From assembly GCF_013184745.1 (NCBI RefSeq), contig NZ_JAATVU010000060.1, positions 1-35,457 on the forward strand: a DNA stretch of 35,457 bases. Direction: 5' to 3'. The notes under the pieces are model-generated. The model did not search any database and was not told the DNA's origin. It was given only the letters and a program-made list of their open reading frames with translations. Position numbers and translations under genes: made by a program. Positions 1 through 8,101 of this stretch are shown one piece after another (positions within the stretch are counted from its first letter, which is position 1; each line of letters begins with the position of its first letter). This stretch comes from Mangrovicoccus sp. HB161399 (GTDB taxonomy: Bacteria > Pseudomonadota > Alphaproteobacteria > Rhodobacterales > Rhodobacteraceae).

Positions 1-55
1 TTACCGCACGCCCGAGCAGACACGGATCGACATGGCCGCCGCGATGGAAGCATAG
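1..55 (+). CDS. C-terminal end of an unidentified protein (partial)
   Basis: Reading from base 2, the plus strand encodes 17 residues (beginning YRTPEQTRID and ending AAAMEA) and then a TAG stop at 53-55. The codons look like those of the real genes in this window. The rest of the gene lies to the left of the window. The fragment is too short to assign a family. Confidence 0.4.
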   Translation, partial: YRTPEQTRIDMAAAMEA

Positions 56-127
56 TGAATATCGCCCCAGTCCGGGATCCGGGGGCAAGGTCAAAGGGCT
101 ACTTCACGGCGACCGCGAACGGCACGC

Positions 128-622
128 TCACGCTCGCGTGTCTTGCCAAACTTGCCCGTCACGGAGAGTTTCCGCCTTTCCAGCGTTCTGCAAGCGGAGC
201 GTCATGATTTTTGCCGTCGGCGCATTCTGCGTTTCCTCGACCCGGAGCCCGGCACCGCAGCCGACGGAAAAGATGAACCGATCGCGCTCATGCCGGTCCC
301 GGCGCGTGCTGCCCTCTTCTGCCTCTGCAATGCTTCTGGCGAGGGTGTCCTCGGCCTTGCGCAGATCGGACGCGGTGAGCGTGCGCGGGCGTGTGGGAAC
401 GGCGCCTCCCCGCACCTCGGCAAGGGCAGAACCGGTGGGTGCGAGCCACTTTTCCGAGTTGCTGCCCGTGCCGGAAAATTGCCCTTCTGGCGCTCCGCCA
501 CGGCGATGGCTGCGCTTGCGGAGGGCGCGGGGTCCCAAGGCGCCGAGAAACCAGTCCTTGTTGGCTGACCATTCATGCGCTCCGCAGGCACGGTAGATCC
601 TGGCGGCGATTGTCTTTGGCAC
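128..622 (-). CDS. Hypothetical protein, doubtful or decayed
   Basis: This 164-codon frame starts at a GTG (620-622) with no good ribosome binding site and ends at TGA. The frame is open further upstream, back to a stop just after the end of the glycosylase gene. Codon choice is roughly what a real gene here would show, though less GC-biased at third positions than the neighbours, and a charged stretch near residues 80-115 looks helical. No family is recognised. It follows the glycosylase gene on the same strand by about 60 bp, so it could be a small downstream gene or the relic of one. Overlapping plus-strand frames are rich in Arg, Ser and Pro and look like shadows. Confidence 0.25.
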   Translation of the reverse strand: MPKTIAARIYRACGAHEWSANKDWFLGALGPRALRKRSHRRGGAPEGQFSGTGSNSEKWLAPTGSALAEVRGGAVPTRPRTLTASDLRKAEDTLARSIAEAEEGSTRRDRHERDRFIFSVGCGAGLRVEETQNAPTAKIMTLRLQNAGKAETLRDGQVWQDTRA

Positions 623-682
623 GCGCTCTACCCAGCGATGGTTCCGTGCGTGACGTGCCAGCCCGGCTCCGAGCTTCGGACG

Positions 683-1297
683 CTAGCCTTGCGGCAGCCC
701 GTCAAGAGCGTCCCGGACGGCTGCCCGGAGGCTCGGCAGCAGCTCCTTCCCGAACCAGGGGTTGGCCTTGAGCCAGGCGTTGTTGCGCCAGGACGGGTGC
801 GGCAGGACGAAGGTGCCGGGCGCATGGGCGCGCCATCCCCGGACGATCTCGGTCAGGGGACCTTTCAGCCCGAGATGGCGCCGGATCGCGTAGCTGCCGA
901 CGATCAGGCGCAGCGGCACCTCGCCGATCTCCGCCAGCGCGCGGGCATGCCAGGTCTGCCAGCAGAGCGGCGGCGGCGGCAGGTCCGACCCCTTCGCCGA
1001 ATAGCCCGGGAAGCAGAACGCCGTGGGCAACACGCTGACCAGCGAACGGTCGTAGAACGTCTCGGCGCCGATCCCCATCCAGTCGCGCAACCGGTTGCCG
1101 GAGCGGTCGAAGAACGGGCGGCCGACCTTGTGGACGCGCAGCCCCGGCGCCTGGCCCGCCACCAGGATGCGCGTGCCGGGCCGGAACCACGGCACCGGTC
1201 GGGGCGCGTGGCGCGTGGCGGTGGCGGCGAAGCGCCCGGCGCAGAGGCGGCAGGCGGCGATTTCTCCGGCAAGGCTGTCATCGGGGCGCTCGGACAT
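683..1297 (-). CDS. Uracil-DNA glycosylase family protein (Fe-S type)
   Basis: A 204-residue protein of the uracil-DNA glycosylase superfamily, which removes uracil from DNA by cleaving the N-glycosidic bond. Visible motifs are GQAPG at residues 48-52, the G-x-PFFDRSG segment at 59-67 that lines the uracil pocket, and an HPSW motif with His167 near the end. Four cysteines (16, 19, 95, 112) in a CxxC...C-x16-C arrangement match the iron-sulfur ligands of the family 4/5 enzymes. The start ATG at 1295-1297 gives a normal length; longer frames upstream run into the regulator gene on the other strand. It is divergent from enuR with 84 bp between them, and there is no obvious link to ectoine metabolism. 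The superfamily is clear; exact substrate range is not. Confidence 0.85.
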   Translation of the reverse strand: MSERPDDSLAGEIAACRLCAGRFAATATRHAPRPVPWFRPGTRILVAGQAPGLRVHKVGRPFFDRSGNRLRDWMGIGAETFYDRSLVSVLPTAFCFPGYSAKGSDLPPPPLCWQTWHARALAEIGEVPLRLIVGSYAIRRHLGLKGPLTEIVRGWRAHAPGTFVLPHPSWRNNAWLKANPWFGKELLPSLRAAVRDALDGLPQG

Positions 1298-1381
1298 GGC
1301 GCAGGTGATAGCGCGGCGCCGCCGCGGGCAAAAGTCCCGGCGAACTGGACATGCCGCCGCTCCTGCGCGAGACTGCAGCGC

Positions 1382-2770
1382 ATGTCCCATTGGCCGCTCA
1401 CCAAAAACGACATCGCCCGTCCCGCCTATCGCAGTCTCGCCCAGGGCATAGCCGCGGCCATCGAGTCCGGCCGCCTGCGCCCCGGCGACCGCCTGCCGCC
1501 ACACCGCAACATGGCCTGGCGCCTCGGGGTCTCGGTCCAGACCGTCAGCCGGGCCTACGAGGAACTGATCCGCGCCGACCTGGTCTCGGGCGAGGTCGGG
1601 CGCGGCAGCTTCGTCAAGCCGGCCTCCACCGCCGCCGAGGCGATGCCGTGGCACCAGCCGGGCAGGGGGCGCGAGCCGATCGACCTGTCGCTGATGACGC
1701 CGGTGCGGCTGGCGCAGGCGGAGGAAGCCTGGAGCGCCTCGCTGGCGCGGCTGGCCTGCGACATGCCCGAAGCGGCGATGCAGTCCTTCCATCCCGGCGA
1801 CGCCGCGGCGCGCCATGGCGAGACCGCGGCCTCCTGGCTGGCGCGCTGCGGGCTCGACCTGCCGCCGCGGCGCATCCTGATGACCAACGGCGTCACCCCG
1901 GCGATGTTCGCCGCTCTGATGGCGGTGGCGGGGCCGGGCGACGTGATCGCGGCGGATGCCGCCACCTGCCACAGCCTGATGCCTGCCGCGCGGCACCTGC
2001 ACCTGCGGCTGGCGGGCATTCCCGCCGACGGCGGCGGCATGCTGCCCGAGGCGCTGGCAGAGGCGGCCGAGGCGGCGGCGGGACAGATGAAGGCGGTGTT
2101 CCTGCTGCCCTCGGGGGCGGGGCCAGAGGCGCGGATCCTGTCGAGGGCGCGGCGCGAGGCGCTGGCCGAGACGGCGAGGCGCGCGGATCTCTGGGTGATC
2201 GAGAGCGATCCGACCGGCCCGCTGGTCCCGCAGAGGCCGCTGCCGGTGGCCCGCTTCGCGCCGGAGCGCAGCTTCTACCTCACCGGGCTCACCAAGTGCC
2301 TGTCGCCGGGACTTCGGCTGGGCTTTCTCGTCATGCCCGAAGGGATGGCGGATTGCACAGCGGGCAGGCACCTGTCGGTCGGCTGGATGGCGACGCCGCT
2401 GATCGCCGAGATCGCCGCCGACTGGATCGGCAGCGGCCTTGCCGAGACGCTGCTGTCGCTGCAGCGCGCCGAGCTGGCAGAGCGCAACAGGATCGCCGCG
2501 GATTTCCTCGGGCCGGCCGCGCAGGGCCACGATCACGGGCTCCACCGCTGGCTTGCCCTGCCGGAGGGAACCGCCGAGGAGGCCTTTCTCGACCTTGCCC
2601 TGCAGCAGGATGTCGCGCTCACGCCGGGGGCGGCTTTCCGCGCGGGCGAGACCGGACCGGCGGCGCGGATCTGCCTGGGCGGAACCTCGCGGGCGGCGCT
2701 CATGGAGGGGCTTTCGCGGCTCCGGCCGCTGCTGCGCGACTGGCGCATTTCGGCGGAAAGATCCGCCTGA
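1382..2770 (+). CDS. enuR: EnuR, MocR/GntR-type regulator of ectoine utilization
   Basis: A 462-residue regulator with an N-terminal GntR winged-helix DNA-binding domain (about residues 10-78, including the RLGVSVQTVSRAYEEL recognition region) joined to a fold-type I aminotransferase-like domain. Lys305 in TGLTKCLSPGLRLGF is the expected PLP Schiff-base lysine, followed by the conserved PGLRLG. In Ruegeria pomeroyi EnuR is a repressor released by ectoine breakdown intermediates that react with its PLP. The assignment rests on the MocR architecture plus its place directly before uehABC and the eut genes. The start is the ATG at 1382, immediately before the winged-helix domain; the upstream open frame overlaps the divergent glycosylase and is not coding. 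The protein alone would only say MocR family. Confidence 0.88.
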   Translation: MSHWPLTKNDIARPAYRSLAQGIAAAIESGRLRPGDRLPPHRNMAWRLGVSVQTVSRAYEELIRADLVSGEVGRGSFVKPASTAAEAMPWHQPGRGREPIDLSLMTPVRLAQAEEAWSASLARLACDMPEAAMQSFHPGDAAARHGETAASWLARCGLDLPPRRILMTNGVTPAMFAALMAVAGPGDVIAADAATCHSLMPAARHLHLRLAGIPADGGGMLPEALAEAAEAAAGQMKAVFLLPSGAGPEARILSRARREALAETARRADLWVIESDPTGPLVPQRPLPVARFAPERSFYLTGLTKCLSPGLRLGFLVMPEGMADCTAGRHLSVGWMATPLIAEIAADWIGSGLAETLLSLQRAELAERNRIAADFLGPAAQGHDHGLHRWLALPEGTAEEAFLDLALQQDVALTPGAAFRAGETGPAARICLGGTSRAALMEGLSRLRPLLRDWRISAERSA

Positions 2771-2785
2771 AACGCCGGTTTGGCC

Positions 2786-2818
2786 GGATTGTCATGGTTC
2801 AATGTTCGGATTGACATG
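2786..2818 (+). promoter_or_regulatory. Candidate EnuR operator and uehA promoter
   Basis: Between enuR and uehA there is a near-perfect direct repeat, GGATTGTCATG at 2786-2796 and GGATTGACATG at 2808-2818 (one mismatch in 11), with starts 22 bp apart, about two helical turns. The second copy contains a consensus -35 hexamer TTGACA (2811-2816). A matching -10 about 17 bp downstream is poor, as often seen in regulated promoters. MocR regulators such as PdxR and GabR bind direct repeats. Assignment to EnuR is inferred from position. Confidence 0.5.
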
Positions 2819-2850
2819 AGATTGGCCTGCTTTGAGGCTTGGGGCAGTCA

Positions 2851-2870
2851 CGGCGGCAGAGGGGCCGCCG
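2851..2870 (+). other. Stem-loop in the uehA leader
   Basis: CGGCGGC (2851-2857) and GCCGCCG (2864-2870) form a perfect 7-bp stem with a 6-base loop, 66 bp before the uehA start. There is no T-tract. It could be a transcript-stabilising 5' hairpin or part of the end of enuR transcription; the sequence does not decide. Confidence 0.4.
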
Positions 2871-2935
2871 CACCAGGAAAGGTGAATTCCAAATCGGTTT
2901 GGCGCCGGTTTTGCACCAGACAAGGGGAATGACAG

Positions 2936-3946
2936 ATGACCCGCAGAACGATTTTCGCCGCCAGCGCGCTTGCCCTGATGATCGGAGCCGGGGCGGCTTC
3001 CGCCGATACGTGGCGCTACGCATTCGAAGAAGCGATGGACGAGGTCCAGGGCAAGTTCGCCCAGAAGTTCAAGGAGGAGGTGGAGGCCAATTCCGACCAC
3101 GAGATCCAGCTCTTTCCGTTCGGCACGCTGGGCGAGTCCGCCGACATCATGGAGCAGGCCCAGTCCGGCATCCTGCAATTCGTCGACCAGTCGCCGGGCT
3201 TCACCGGGGCGCTGATCCCCGAGGCCCAGGTGTTCTTCGTGCCCTACCTGCTGCCGTCGAACGAAGAGCAGCTGGTCAGCTTCTTCCGCAATTCGAAGGC
3301 GATCCACGAGCTCTTCCCGCCGCTCTATGCCGAGCAGGGTCTTGAGCTGCTGACCATGTTCCCGGAAGGCGAGGTCATGATGACCACGACCGAGCCGGTG
3401 ACCGGTCCGGCCGATCTGGACGAGGTGAAGTTCCGGGTGATGACCAACCCGCTGCTCGTGGAAAGCTACAAGGCTTTCGGCGCCACGCCGACGCCGCTGC
3501 CCTGGGGCGAGGTCTACGGCGCGCTGCAGACCGGCATCATCCAGGGCCAGGAGAACCCGGCCTTCTTCATCGAGTCGACCAAGATGTACGAGGTGACCGA
3601 CTACATCACGCGGGCTGGGCACAACAACTTCACCACCGCGGTGATGGCCAACAAGGAGTTCTTCGACGACCTCTCCGAAGAGGACCAGACCGTCGTCAAG
3701 AACGCCATGTCGGCGGCCTTCGACTACATCATCGACTACCAGGACGGGCTGACCGAGGAGTCGCTGGAGAAGATCAAGGAGGCCAAGCCCTCCATGACGA
3801 TCACCACGCTTTCCGAGGAGGAGCGCGCGCCGTTCAAGGCCACGGCCGACGCGGTCGAGGCCGAGTTCCTCAAGATCGGCGGCGACGATGCCCAGGCCAT
3901 CCTCGACCAGATGAAGGCGGATCTCGCGGCGGCCGGCGACAGCTGA
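2936..3946 (+). CDS. uehA: UehA, TRAP transporter substrate-binding protein for ectoines
   Basis: A 336-residue periplasmic DctP-family binding protein with a typical signal peptide (basic MTRRT start, hydrophobic core, cleavage likely after the ASA near residue 23). It would capture ectoine or hydroxyectoine in the periplasm and deliver it to the UehBC membrane complex, which uses an ion gradient. The ATG at 2936 is preceded by AAGGGG at good spacing. Family features include the ALQTGIIQGQENP segment, typical of TRAP binding proteins. The ligand is inferred from the EnuR/Eut context. A strong stem-loop follows the gene before uehB. Confidence 0.9.
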   Translation: MTRRTIFAASALALMIGAGAASADTWRYAFEEAMDEVQGKFAQKFKEEVEANSDHEIQLFPFGTLGESADIMEQAQSGILQFVDQSPGFTGALIPEAQVFFVPYLLPSNEEQLVSFFRNSKAIHELFPPLYAEQGLELLTMFPEGEVMMTTTEPVTGPADLDEVKFRVMTNPLLVESYKAFGATPTPLPWGEVYGALQTGIIQGQENPAFFIESTKMYEVTDYITRAGHNNFTTAVMANKEFFDDLSEEDQTVVKNAMSAAFDYIIDYQDGLTEESLEKIKEAKPSMTITTLSEEERAPFKATADAVEAEFLKIGGDDAQAILDQMKADLAAAGDS

Positions 3947-3960
3947 CCTCCCGCGCATGT

Positions 3961-3983
3961 CCGGGCCGCGCGGAGCGGCCCGG
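3961..3983 (+). other. Intercistronic stem-loop between uehA and uehB
   Basis: CCGGGCCGC (3961-3969) pairs perfectly with GCGGCCCGG (3975-3983) around a 5-base loop, 15 bp after the uehA stop. No run of T follows, so it is not a standard intrinsic terminator. Such hairpins behind binding-protein genes often protect the upstream mRNA from 3' decay and allow more binding protein than membrane subunits. Confidence 0.6.
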
Positions 3984-4024
3984 TTCCCAGAGACTGCCTC
4001 CCCAGCCAAGCAAGGACTGCTGCC

Positions 4025-4675
4025 ATGAATGCAGATGACCCGCGTTTGCGCGCGGCCGATCCGGACGTCATCGCCGACGCGCAGGTGCCGGGGGTCGACG
4101 ACGACATCGACGACTCGGCCTATGTTTCCGGCCTTCCCGGCGTTCTCGGCACGATCGACGTCGCCATCGCGAAGATCGAGGCAGTGCTGCTCGCCGCGGG
4201 CGTGCTGCTGATGGCGCTCAATACCGTTGCCAATGTCGTCGGGCGCTACCTGCTCGGCGAGAGCCTGTTCTTCTCCGAGGAGCTGAACCAGGCGCTGATC
4301 ATCCTGATCACCTTCGCGGGCATTTCCTATGCCGCGCGCCATGGCCGCCATATCCGCATGTCGGCGATCTTCGACGCGCTGGCCCCGCCGCTGCGCAAGC
4401 CGCTGATGGTGGCGATCGCGGTGATCACCGCGGCGGCGATGTTCCTGCTCTGCTGGTACTCGGTGGACTACGTGACCACCCAGGCCTCGCGCGGGCGGCT
4501 GCTGCCGGCGCTGCAGATCCCCGTGTGGTACATCATCGTCTGGGCGCCGCTCGGCTTCTTCCTGACCGGGCTGCAATACGCGCTGACGGCCATCAAGAAC
4601 GTGATCCACGCGGATATCTGGCTCTCCACCTCGACGATGGAAGGCTATGACAATGACGGCGAAGAGGAGGTCTGA
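4025..4675 (+). CDS. uehB: UehB, TRAP transporter small membrane subunit
   Basis: A 216-residue DctQ-type subunit. After an acidic cytoplasmic N-terminus of about 45 residues come four hydrophobic segments (around residues 55-75, 90-110, 125-150 and 168-190) with the DctQ-like sequence [20 protein letters not shown] between the first two. It bridges the binding protein and the large permease subunit. The N-terminal extension is longer than in many DctQ proteins. The tail is acidic (GEEEV) and its stop lies 1 bp before the uehC start, so the two are translationally coupled. Confidence 0.88.
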   Translation: MNADDPRLRAADPDVIADAQVPGVDDDIDDSAYVSGLPGVLGTIDVAIAKIEAVLLAAGVLLMALNTVANVVGRYLLGESLFFSEELNQALIILITFAGISYAARHGRHIRMSAIFDALAPPLRKPLMVAIAVITAAAMFLLCWYSVDYVTTQASRGRLLPALQIPVWYIIVWAPLGFFLTGLQYALTAIKNVIHADIWLSTSTMEGYDNDGEEEV

Positions 4676-4678
4676 GCC

Positions 4679-5965
4679 ATGAGCCTTGCCATCTTCGGCA
4701 CGATGATCGTGCTGCTCCTCCTCGGCTTCCCGATGATGATCCCGCTGATCGCCGGATCGCTGATCGGCTTCGTCTCGCTGTTCGGCGGGCTCGGCCAGCT
4801 CGACACGATGGTGCAGCAGATCCTGGCGGGCATCCGCCCGGCCAGCCTGATCGCCGTGCCGATGTTCATCTTTGCCGCCGACATCATGACCCGCGGCCAG
4901 TCGGCGAACCGGCTGATCGACCTCGTCATGGCCTTCGTCGGCCACCTGAAGGGCGGGCTCGCGGTCTCTACGGCCACCGCCTGCACCCTGTTCGGCGCGG
5001 TTTCCGGCTCCACCCAGGCGACGGTGGTCGCGGTCGGCGGCCCGCTGCGGCCGCGCATGCTGAAGGCCGGGTACAAGGACAATTTCGTGCTGGCGCTGAT
5101 CGTCAACGCCTCCGACATCGCCTTCCTGATCCCGCCCTCGATCGGCATGATCATCTACGGCGTGGTGTCGGGCACCTCGATTTCCGAGCTCTTCATCGCG
5201 GGCATCGGGCCGGGGCTGCTGATCCTGATGCTGTTCTCGTTCTACTCGTACCTCTACGCCCGCCGCCATGACGTTCCGACCGAACCCAAGGCGACCTGGG
5301 CCGAGCGCGGCCAGGCCATCCGCCGCGCGCTCTGGCCGCTGGGCTTCCCGGTGATCATCGTCGGCGGCATCTACGGCGGCATCTTCTCGCCCACCGAGGC
5401 GGCGGCGGCCTGCGTGCTCTACGCGCTGATCCTGGAGATGGGCGTGTTCCGCGAGATGACCGTCAAGCAGCTCTATGCCACGGCGAAATCGACCGGGCTG
5501 ATCACCGCCGTCGTCTTCATCCTCGTCGGCGCCGGCGCGGCATTCTCCTACGTGATCAGCTTCGCCCAGATCCCGCAGCAGGTGCTGGCCGGCATAGGCA
5601 TCGACCAGATGGGGCCCTACGCGATCCTCTTCACCATCTCGGTCGCCTTCTTCGTCGGCTGCATGTTCGTCGATCCGATTGTGGTGATCCTGATCCTGGT
5701 GCCGATCTTCGCGCCGGTGGTGAAATCCGCGGGGCTGGACCCGGTGCTGGTGGGCACGATCATCACCCTGCAGGTCGCCATCGGCAGCGCCACGCCGCCC
5801 TTCGGCTGCGATATCTTCACCGCCATCGCGGTGTTCCGGCGGCCCTATGCGGAGGTCGTCAAGGGGACGCCGCCCTTCATCCTGATGCTGCTCGGCGTGG
5901 CCGTGCTGCTGATCTTCTTCCCGCAGATCGCGCTCTTCCTGCGCGACGTGGCATTCGGCAAGTGA
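4679..5965 (+). CDS. uehC: UehC, TRAP transporter large permease subunit
   Basis: A 428-residue DctM-type permease with about a dozen hydrophobic segments running the whole length. Family signatures seen are SGSTQATVVAVGGPLRP near residue 105, IPPSIGMIIYG near 148 and the late SATPPFGCDIF near 375. It forms the ion-coupled path for substrate across the inner membrane. It starts 3 bp after the uehB stop and ends 10 bp before the stress-protein gene. The length is normal for the family. Confidence 0.92.
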   Translation: MSLAIFGTMIVLLLLGFPMMIPLIAGSLIGFVSLFGGLGQLDTMVQQILAGIRPASLIAVPMFIFAADIMTRGQSANRLIDLVMAFVGHLKGGLAVSTATACTLFGAVSGSTQATVVAVGGPLRPRMLKAGYKDNFVLALIVNASDIAFLIPPSIGMIIYGVVSGTSISELFIAGIGPGLLILMLFSFYSYLYARRHDVPTEPKATWAERGQAIRRALWPLGFPVIIVGGIYGGIFSPTEAAAACVLYALILEMGVFREMTVKQLYATAKSTGLITAVVFILVGAGAAFSYVISFAQIPQQVLAGIGIDQMGPYAILFTISVAFFVGCMFVDPIVVILILVPIFAPVVKSAGLDPVLVGTIITLQVAIGSATPPFGCDIFTAIAVFRRPYAEVVKGTPPFILMLLGVAVLLIFFPQIALFLRDVAFGK

Positions 5966-5975
5966 GGAAGTCCAG

Positions 5976-6422
5976 ATGTTCGACCGCATCCTGATCGCCT
6001 ATGACGGCTCCAAGGGCGCCTGGGAGGCGCTGGAGACCGCCTGCGGGCTGGCGAAGCTCTCGGGTGCCGACCTGGTGATCCTGACCGTCTACCGCCATCA
6101 CGCGATGCTCGAGGCGTCGCTGTCGATGGTGCGCGGCAGCATCGAGCCGGGCGGAAATCTCGACGAGATGATGCGCCAGACCGCCCGGGAAGCGGCCGAG
6201 GAGGCCAAGTCCCATGCCGCCGGAGTGCTGGGGGCGGAGAAGGTGCAGGCCTTCATCCGCAACGGTCCCTACGCCCGCAGCATCGATGCCTTCGCCCGCG
6301 AGAAGGACTGCGACCTGATCGTGGTCGGCTCGCGCGGGCTGGGCTCGACCGAGGGCTACATGTTGGGCTCGGTGAGCCACAAGGTCACCAGCCTGGCGGA
6401 TGTCCCGGTCCTCGTGGCCTGA
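5976..6422 (+). CDS. Universal stress protein (TeaD-like) of the ectoine operon
   Basis: A 148-residue UspA-domain protein. It begins MFDRILIAYDGSKGA, the usual first strand with the Asp that contacts nucleotide, and ends with the ATP-binding G-x2-G-x9-GS pattern in VVGSRGLGSTEGYMLGSVSHKV. In Halomonas the equivalent TeaD is ATP-binding and modulates ectoine uptake through TeaABC; an equivalent usp sits here in the R. pomeroyi cluster. It begins 10 bp after uehC and ends 9 bp before eutA. A role in regulating UehABC is inferred from context. Confidence 0.9.
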   Translation: MFDRILIAYDGSKGAWEALETACGLAKLSGADLVILTVYRHHAMLEASLSMVRGSIEPGGNLDEMMRQTAREAAEEAKSHAAGVLGAEKVQAFIRNGPYARSIDAFAREKDCDLIVVGSRGLGSTEGYMLGSVSHKVTSLADVPVLVA

Positions 6423-6431
6423 GGTCCGCCG

Positions 6432-7151
6432 ATGTACGGAAGCGACCCTGTCCGCCGCTTCGGGCTGGTGGCGCTGGCGACCGACCTGACGATCGAGGCC
6501 GACGCGGCGCGGCTGATGCCCGCGGGCACGCAGCTGCATGTCGCGCGCATCGCCTTCGACAACCCGACCACGCCGGAGAGCCTCAGGCAGACTGGCCCGC
6601 GGCTTGCCGGGGCGGCGGATCTGATCGTGCCGGGCGTGCCGCTGGAGGCGCTGATCTTCGGCTGCACTTCTGCCGCCGCCGTTCTCGGCCCGGAGGTCGA
6701 GGCGGCGATCGGCGGGCGGGCCCCCGTGGTCACCCCGCTCAGCGGCGCGCGGCGGGCCTATGCCGGGCTCGGGATCACCCGGATCGCGCTGATGACGCCC
6801 TATCTGCCTGAGACGGCGCGGCTGGTCGCGGACTGGTTCGGGGCGGAGGGGCTGGAAGTCGTGTCCGAACTGTCGCTGGGGCACGAGGACGACCGGGAGA
6901 TGGCGCTCCTGCCGCGCGAAGAGGTGATTTCGGCGGCGCTGCGGGCCGACCACCCGGAGGCGGAGGCGCTGTTCCTGTCCTGCACGGCCTTGCCCGCGCT
7001 GCCGGTGATCGGCGAGATAGAGGAGCGCATCGGCAAGCCGGTGATCAGTTCGAACCAGGCCGCCTTCTGGGCGGCGCTCGACATTGCGGGCATCCCGGCG
7101 ACGGGGCCGGGATCGCTCTATCGCCTGAGGGAGAATTGGCGGTCATGGTGA
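6432..7151 (+). CDS. eutA: EutA, Asp/Glu racemase-fold protein of hydroxyectoine degradation
   Basis: A 239-residue member of the Asp/Glu racemase and arylmalonate decarboxylase superfamily. Two cysteines in the family's catalytic positions are visible: Cys78 in IFGCTSAA and Cys184 in LSCTALPALP. With EutB and EutC it is proposed to convert hydroxyectoine to ectoine; the precise step done by EutA is inferred in the literature rather than fixed by sequence. The ATG at 6432 follows usp by 9 bp. The 3' end overlaps the start of eutB by 7 bp. Confidence 0.88.
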   Translation: MYGSDPVRRFGLVALATDLTIEADAARLMPAGTQLHVARIAFDNPTTPESLRQTGPRLAGAADLIVPGVPLEALIFGCTSAAAVLGPEVEAAIGGRAPVVTPLSGARRAYAGLGITRIALMTPYLPETARLVADWFGAEGLEVVSELSLGHEDDREMALLPREEVISAALRADHPEAEALFLSCTALPALPVIGEIEERIGKPVISSNQAAFWAALDIAGIPATGPGSLYRLRENWRSW

Positions 7152-8101
7152 CGCTGGAGGACATCCGCGCCGCGCAGGCGCGCATCCGCGGCATGGTGCG
7201 GGAGACGCCGATGCGCGCCTCGGCCGGCCTGTCGGAGGCCGCGGGCGGGCCGGTCTGGCTGAAATGCGAGCACGAGCAGGAAACCGGCGCCTTCAAGCTG
7301 CGCGGCGCCTCAAACGCGGCGGCGCAGCTGGGGCAGGCGGCGGGCGTGACCACGGCCTCGACCGGCAATCACGGCCGGGCGCTCGCGCATGCGGCCAGGC
7401 AGCTGGGCATCCCGGCGATCATCTGCGTCTCGCGCCTGGTGCCGAAGAACAAGATCGCCGCGATCGAGGCGCTGGGGGCCGAGGCGCGCGTCACCGGCGC
7501 CAGCCAGGACGAGGCCTTCGAGGAGGCGCGGCGGCTGGAGCGCGAGGAAGGCTTCGCGCTTATCCCGCCCTTCGACCATCCGGACGTGGTGGCCGGGCAG
7601 GGCACGCTGGGCCTGGAAATCCTCGGCCAGCTTCCCGAAGCGGCGGCCATCGCGATTCCGCTTTCGGGCGGCGGGCTGCTGGCGGGGGTGGCCCTGGCGG
7701 CAAAGGCGCTGAAACCCGACATCCGCATCATCGGCATCTCGATGGAGCGCGGCGCCGCCATGGCGGCAAGCCTTGCCGCCGGGCATCCGGTCGAGGTCGA
7801 GGAGCTGGAGACGCTGGCCGACAGCCTCGGCGGCGGCATCGGGCTGGAGAACCGCCTGACCTTCGTCCTCTGCCGCGACCTGATGGACGAACTGATCCTG
7901 CTGACCGAGGACGAGATCGCCGAAGGCATCCGCTTCCTCGCGGCGGAGGAAGGCGAGACCGTCGAGGGCGCGGCAGCGGTCGGCGCGGCGGCGGTGCTGG
8001 CGGGCAAGCTGCGCGCCGAGCTGGGACCGCTGGTCCTGCTGCTCTCGGGGCGCAACATCGATCCGGGATTGCACCGCGCCGTCATGGAGGGCGAAAGATG
8101 A
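7145..8101 (+). CDS. eutB: EutB, PLP-dependent dehydratase of hydroxyectoine degradation
   Basis: A 318-residue fold-type II PLP enzyme similar to serine/threonine dehydratases. Lys51 in ETGAFKLRGA is the PLP lysine, STGNHGRALA binds the substrate carboxylate, and SGGGLLAG (around residue 178) is the phosphate-binding glycine loop. It is expected to dehydrate hydroxyectoine, with EutC completing conversion to ectoine. The ATG at 7145 was preferred over a TTG at 7136 because the GAGGGAG ribosome site lies about 12 bases before the ATG but only 2 before the TTG. It overlaps eutA and shares ATGA with eutC. Confidence 0.88.
   Translation: MVTLEDIRAAQARIRGMVRETPMRASAGLSEAAGGPVWLKCEHEQETGAFKLRGASNAAAQLGQAAGVTTASTGNHGRALAHAARQLGIPAIICVSRLVPKNKIAAIEALGAEARVTGASQDEAFEEARRLEREEGFALIPPFDHPDVVAGQGTLGLEILGQLPEAAAIAIPLSGGGLLAGVALAAKALKPDIRIIGISMERGAAMAASLAAGHPVEVEELETLADSLGGGIGLENRLTFVLCRDLMDELILLTEDEIAEGIRFLAAEEGETVEGAAAVGAAAVLAGKLRAELGPLVLLLSGRNIDPGLHRAVMEGER

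Noticed and set aside
1-682. A CRISPR array, tRNA or attachment site at the left edge
   Set aside because: No repeated units, T-loop sequence or direct repeat typical of these was seen.
575-1381. An upstream extension of enuR in the same frame
   Set aside because: It covers the uracil-DNA-glycosylase gene on the other strand and adds no recognisable domain; the winged helix begins right after the ATG at 1382.
2792-5989. A 1065-codon minus-strand open frame across uehABC
   Set aside because: It is antisense to three well-recognised transporter genes and made of Asp/His/Arg/Gln-rich low-complexity sequence.
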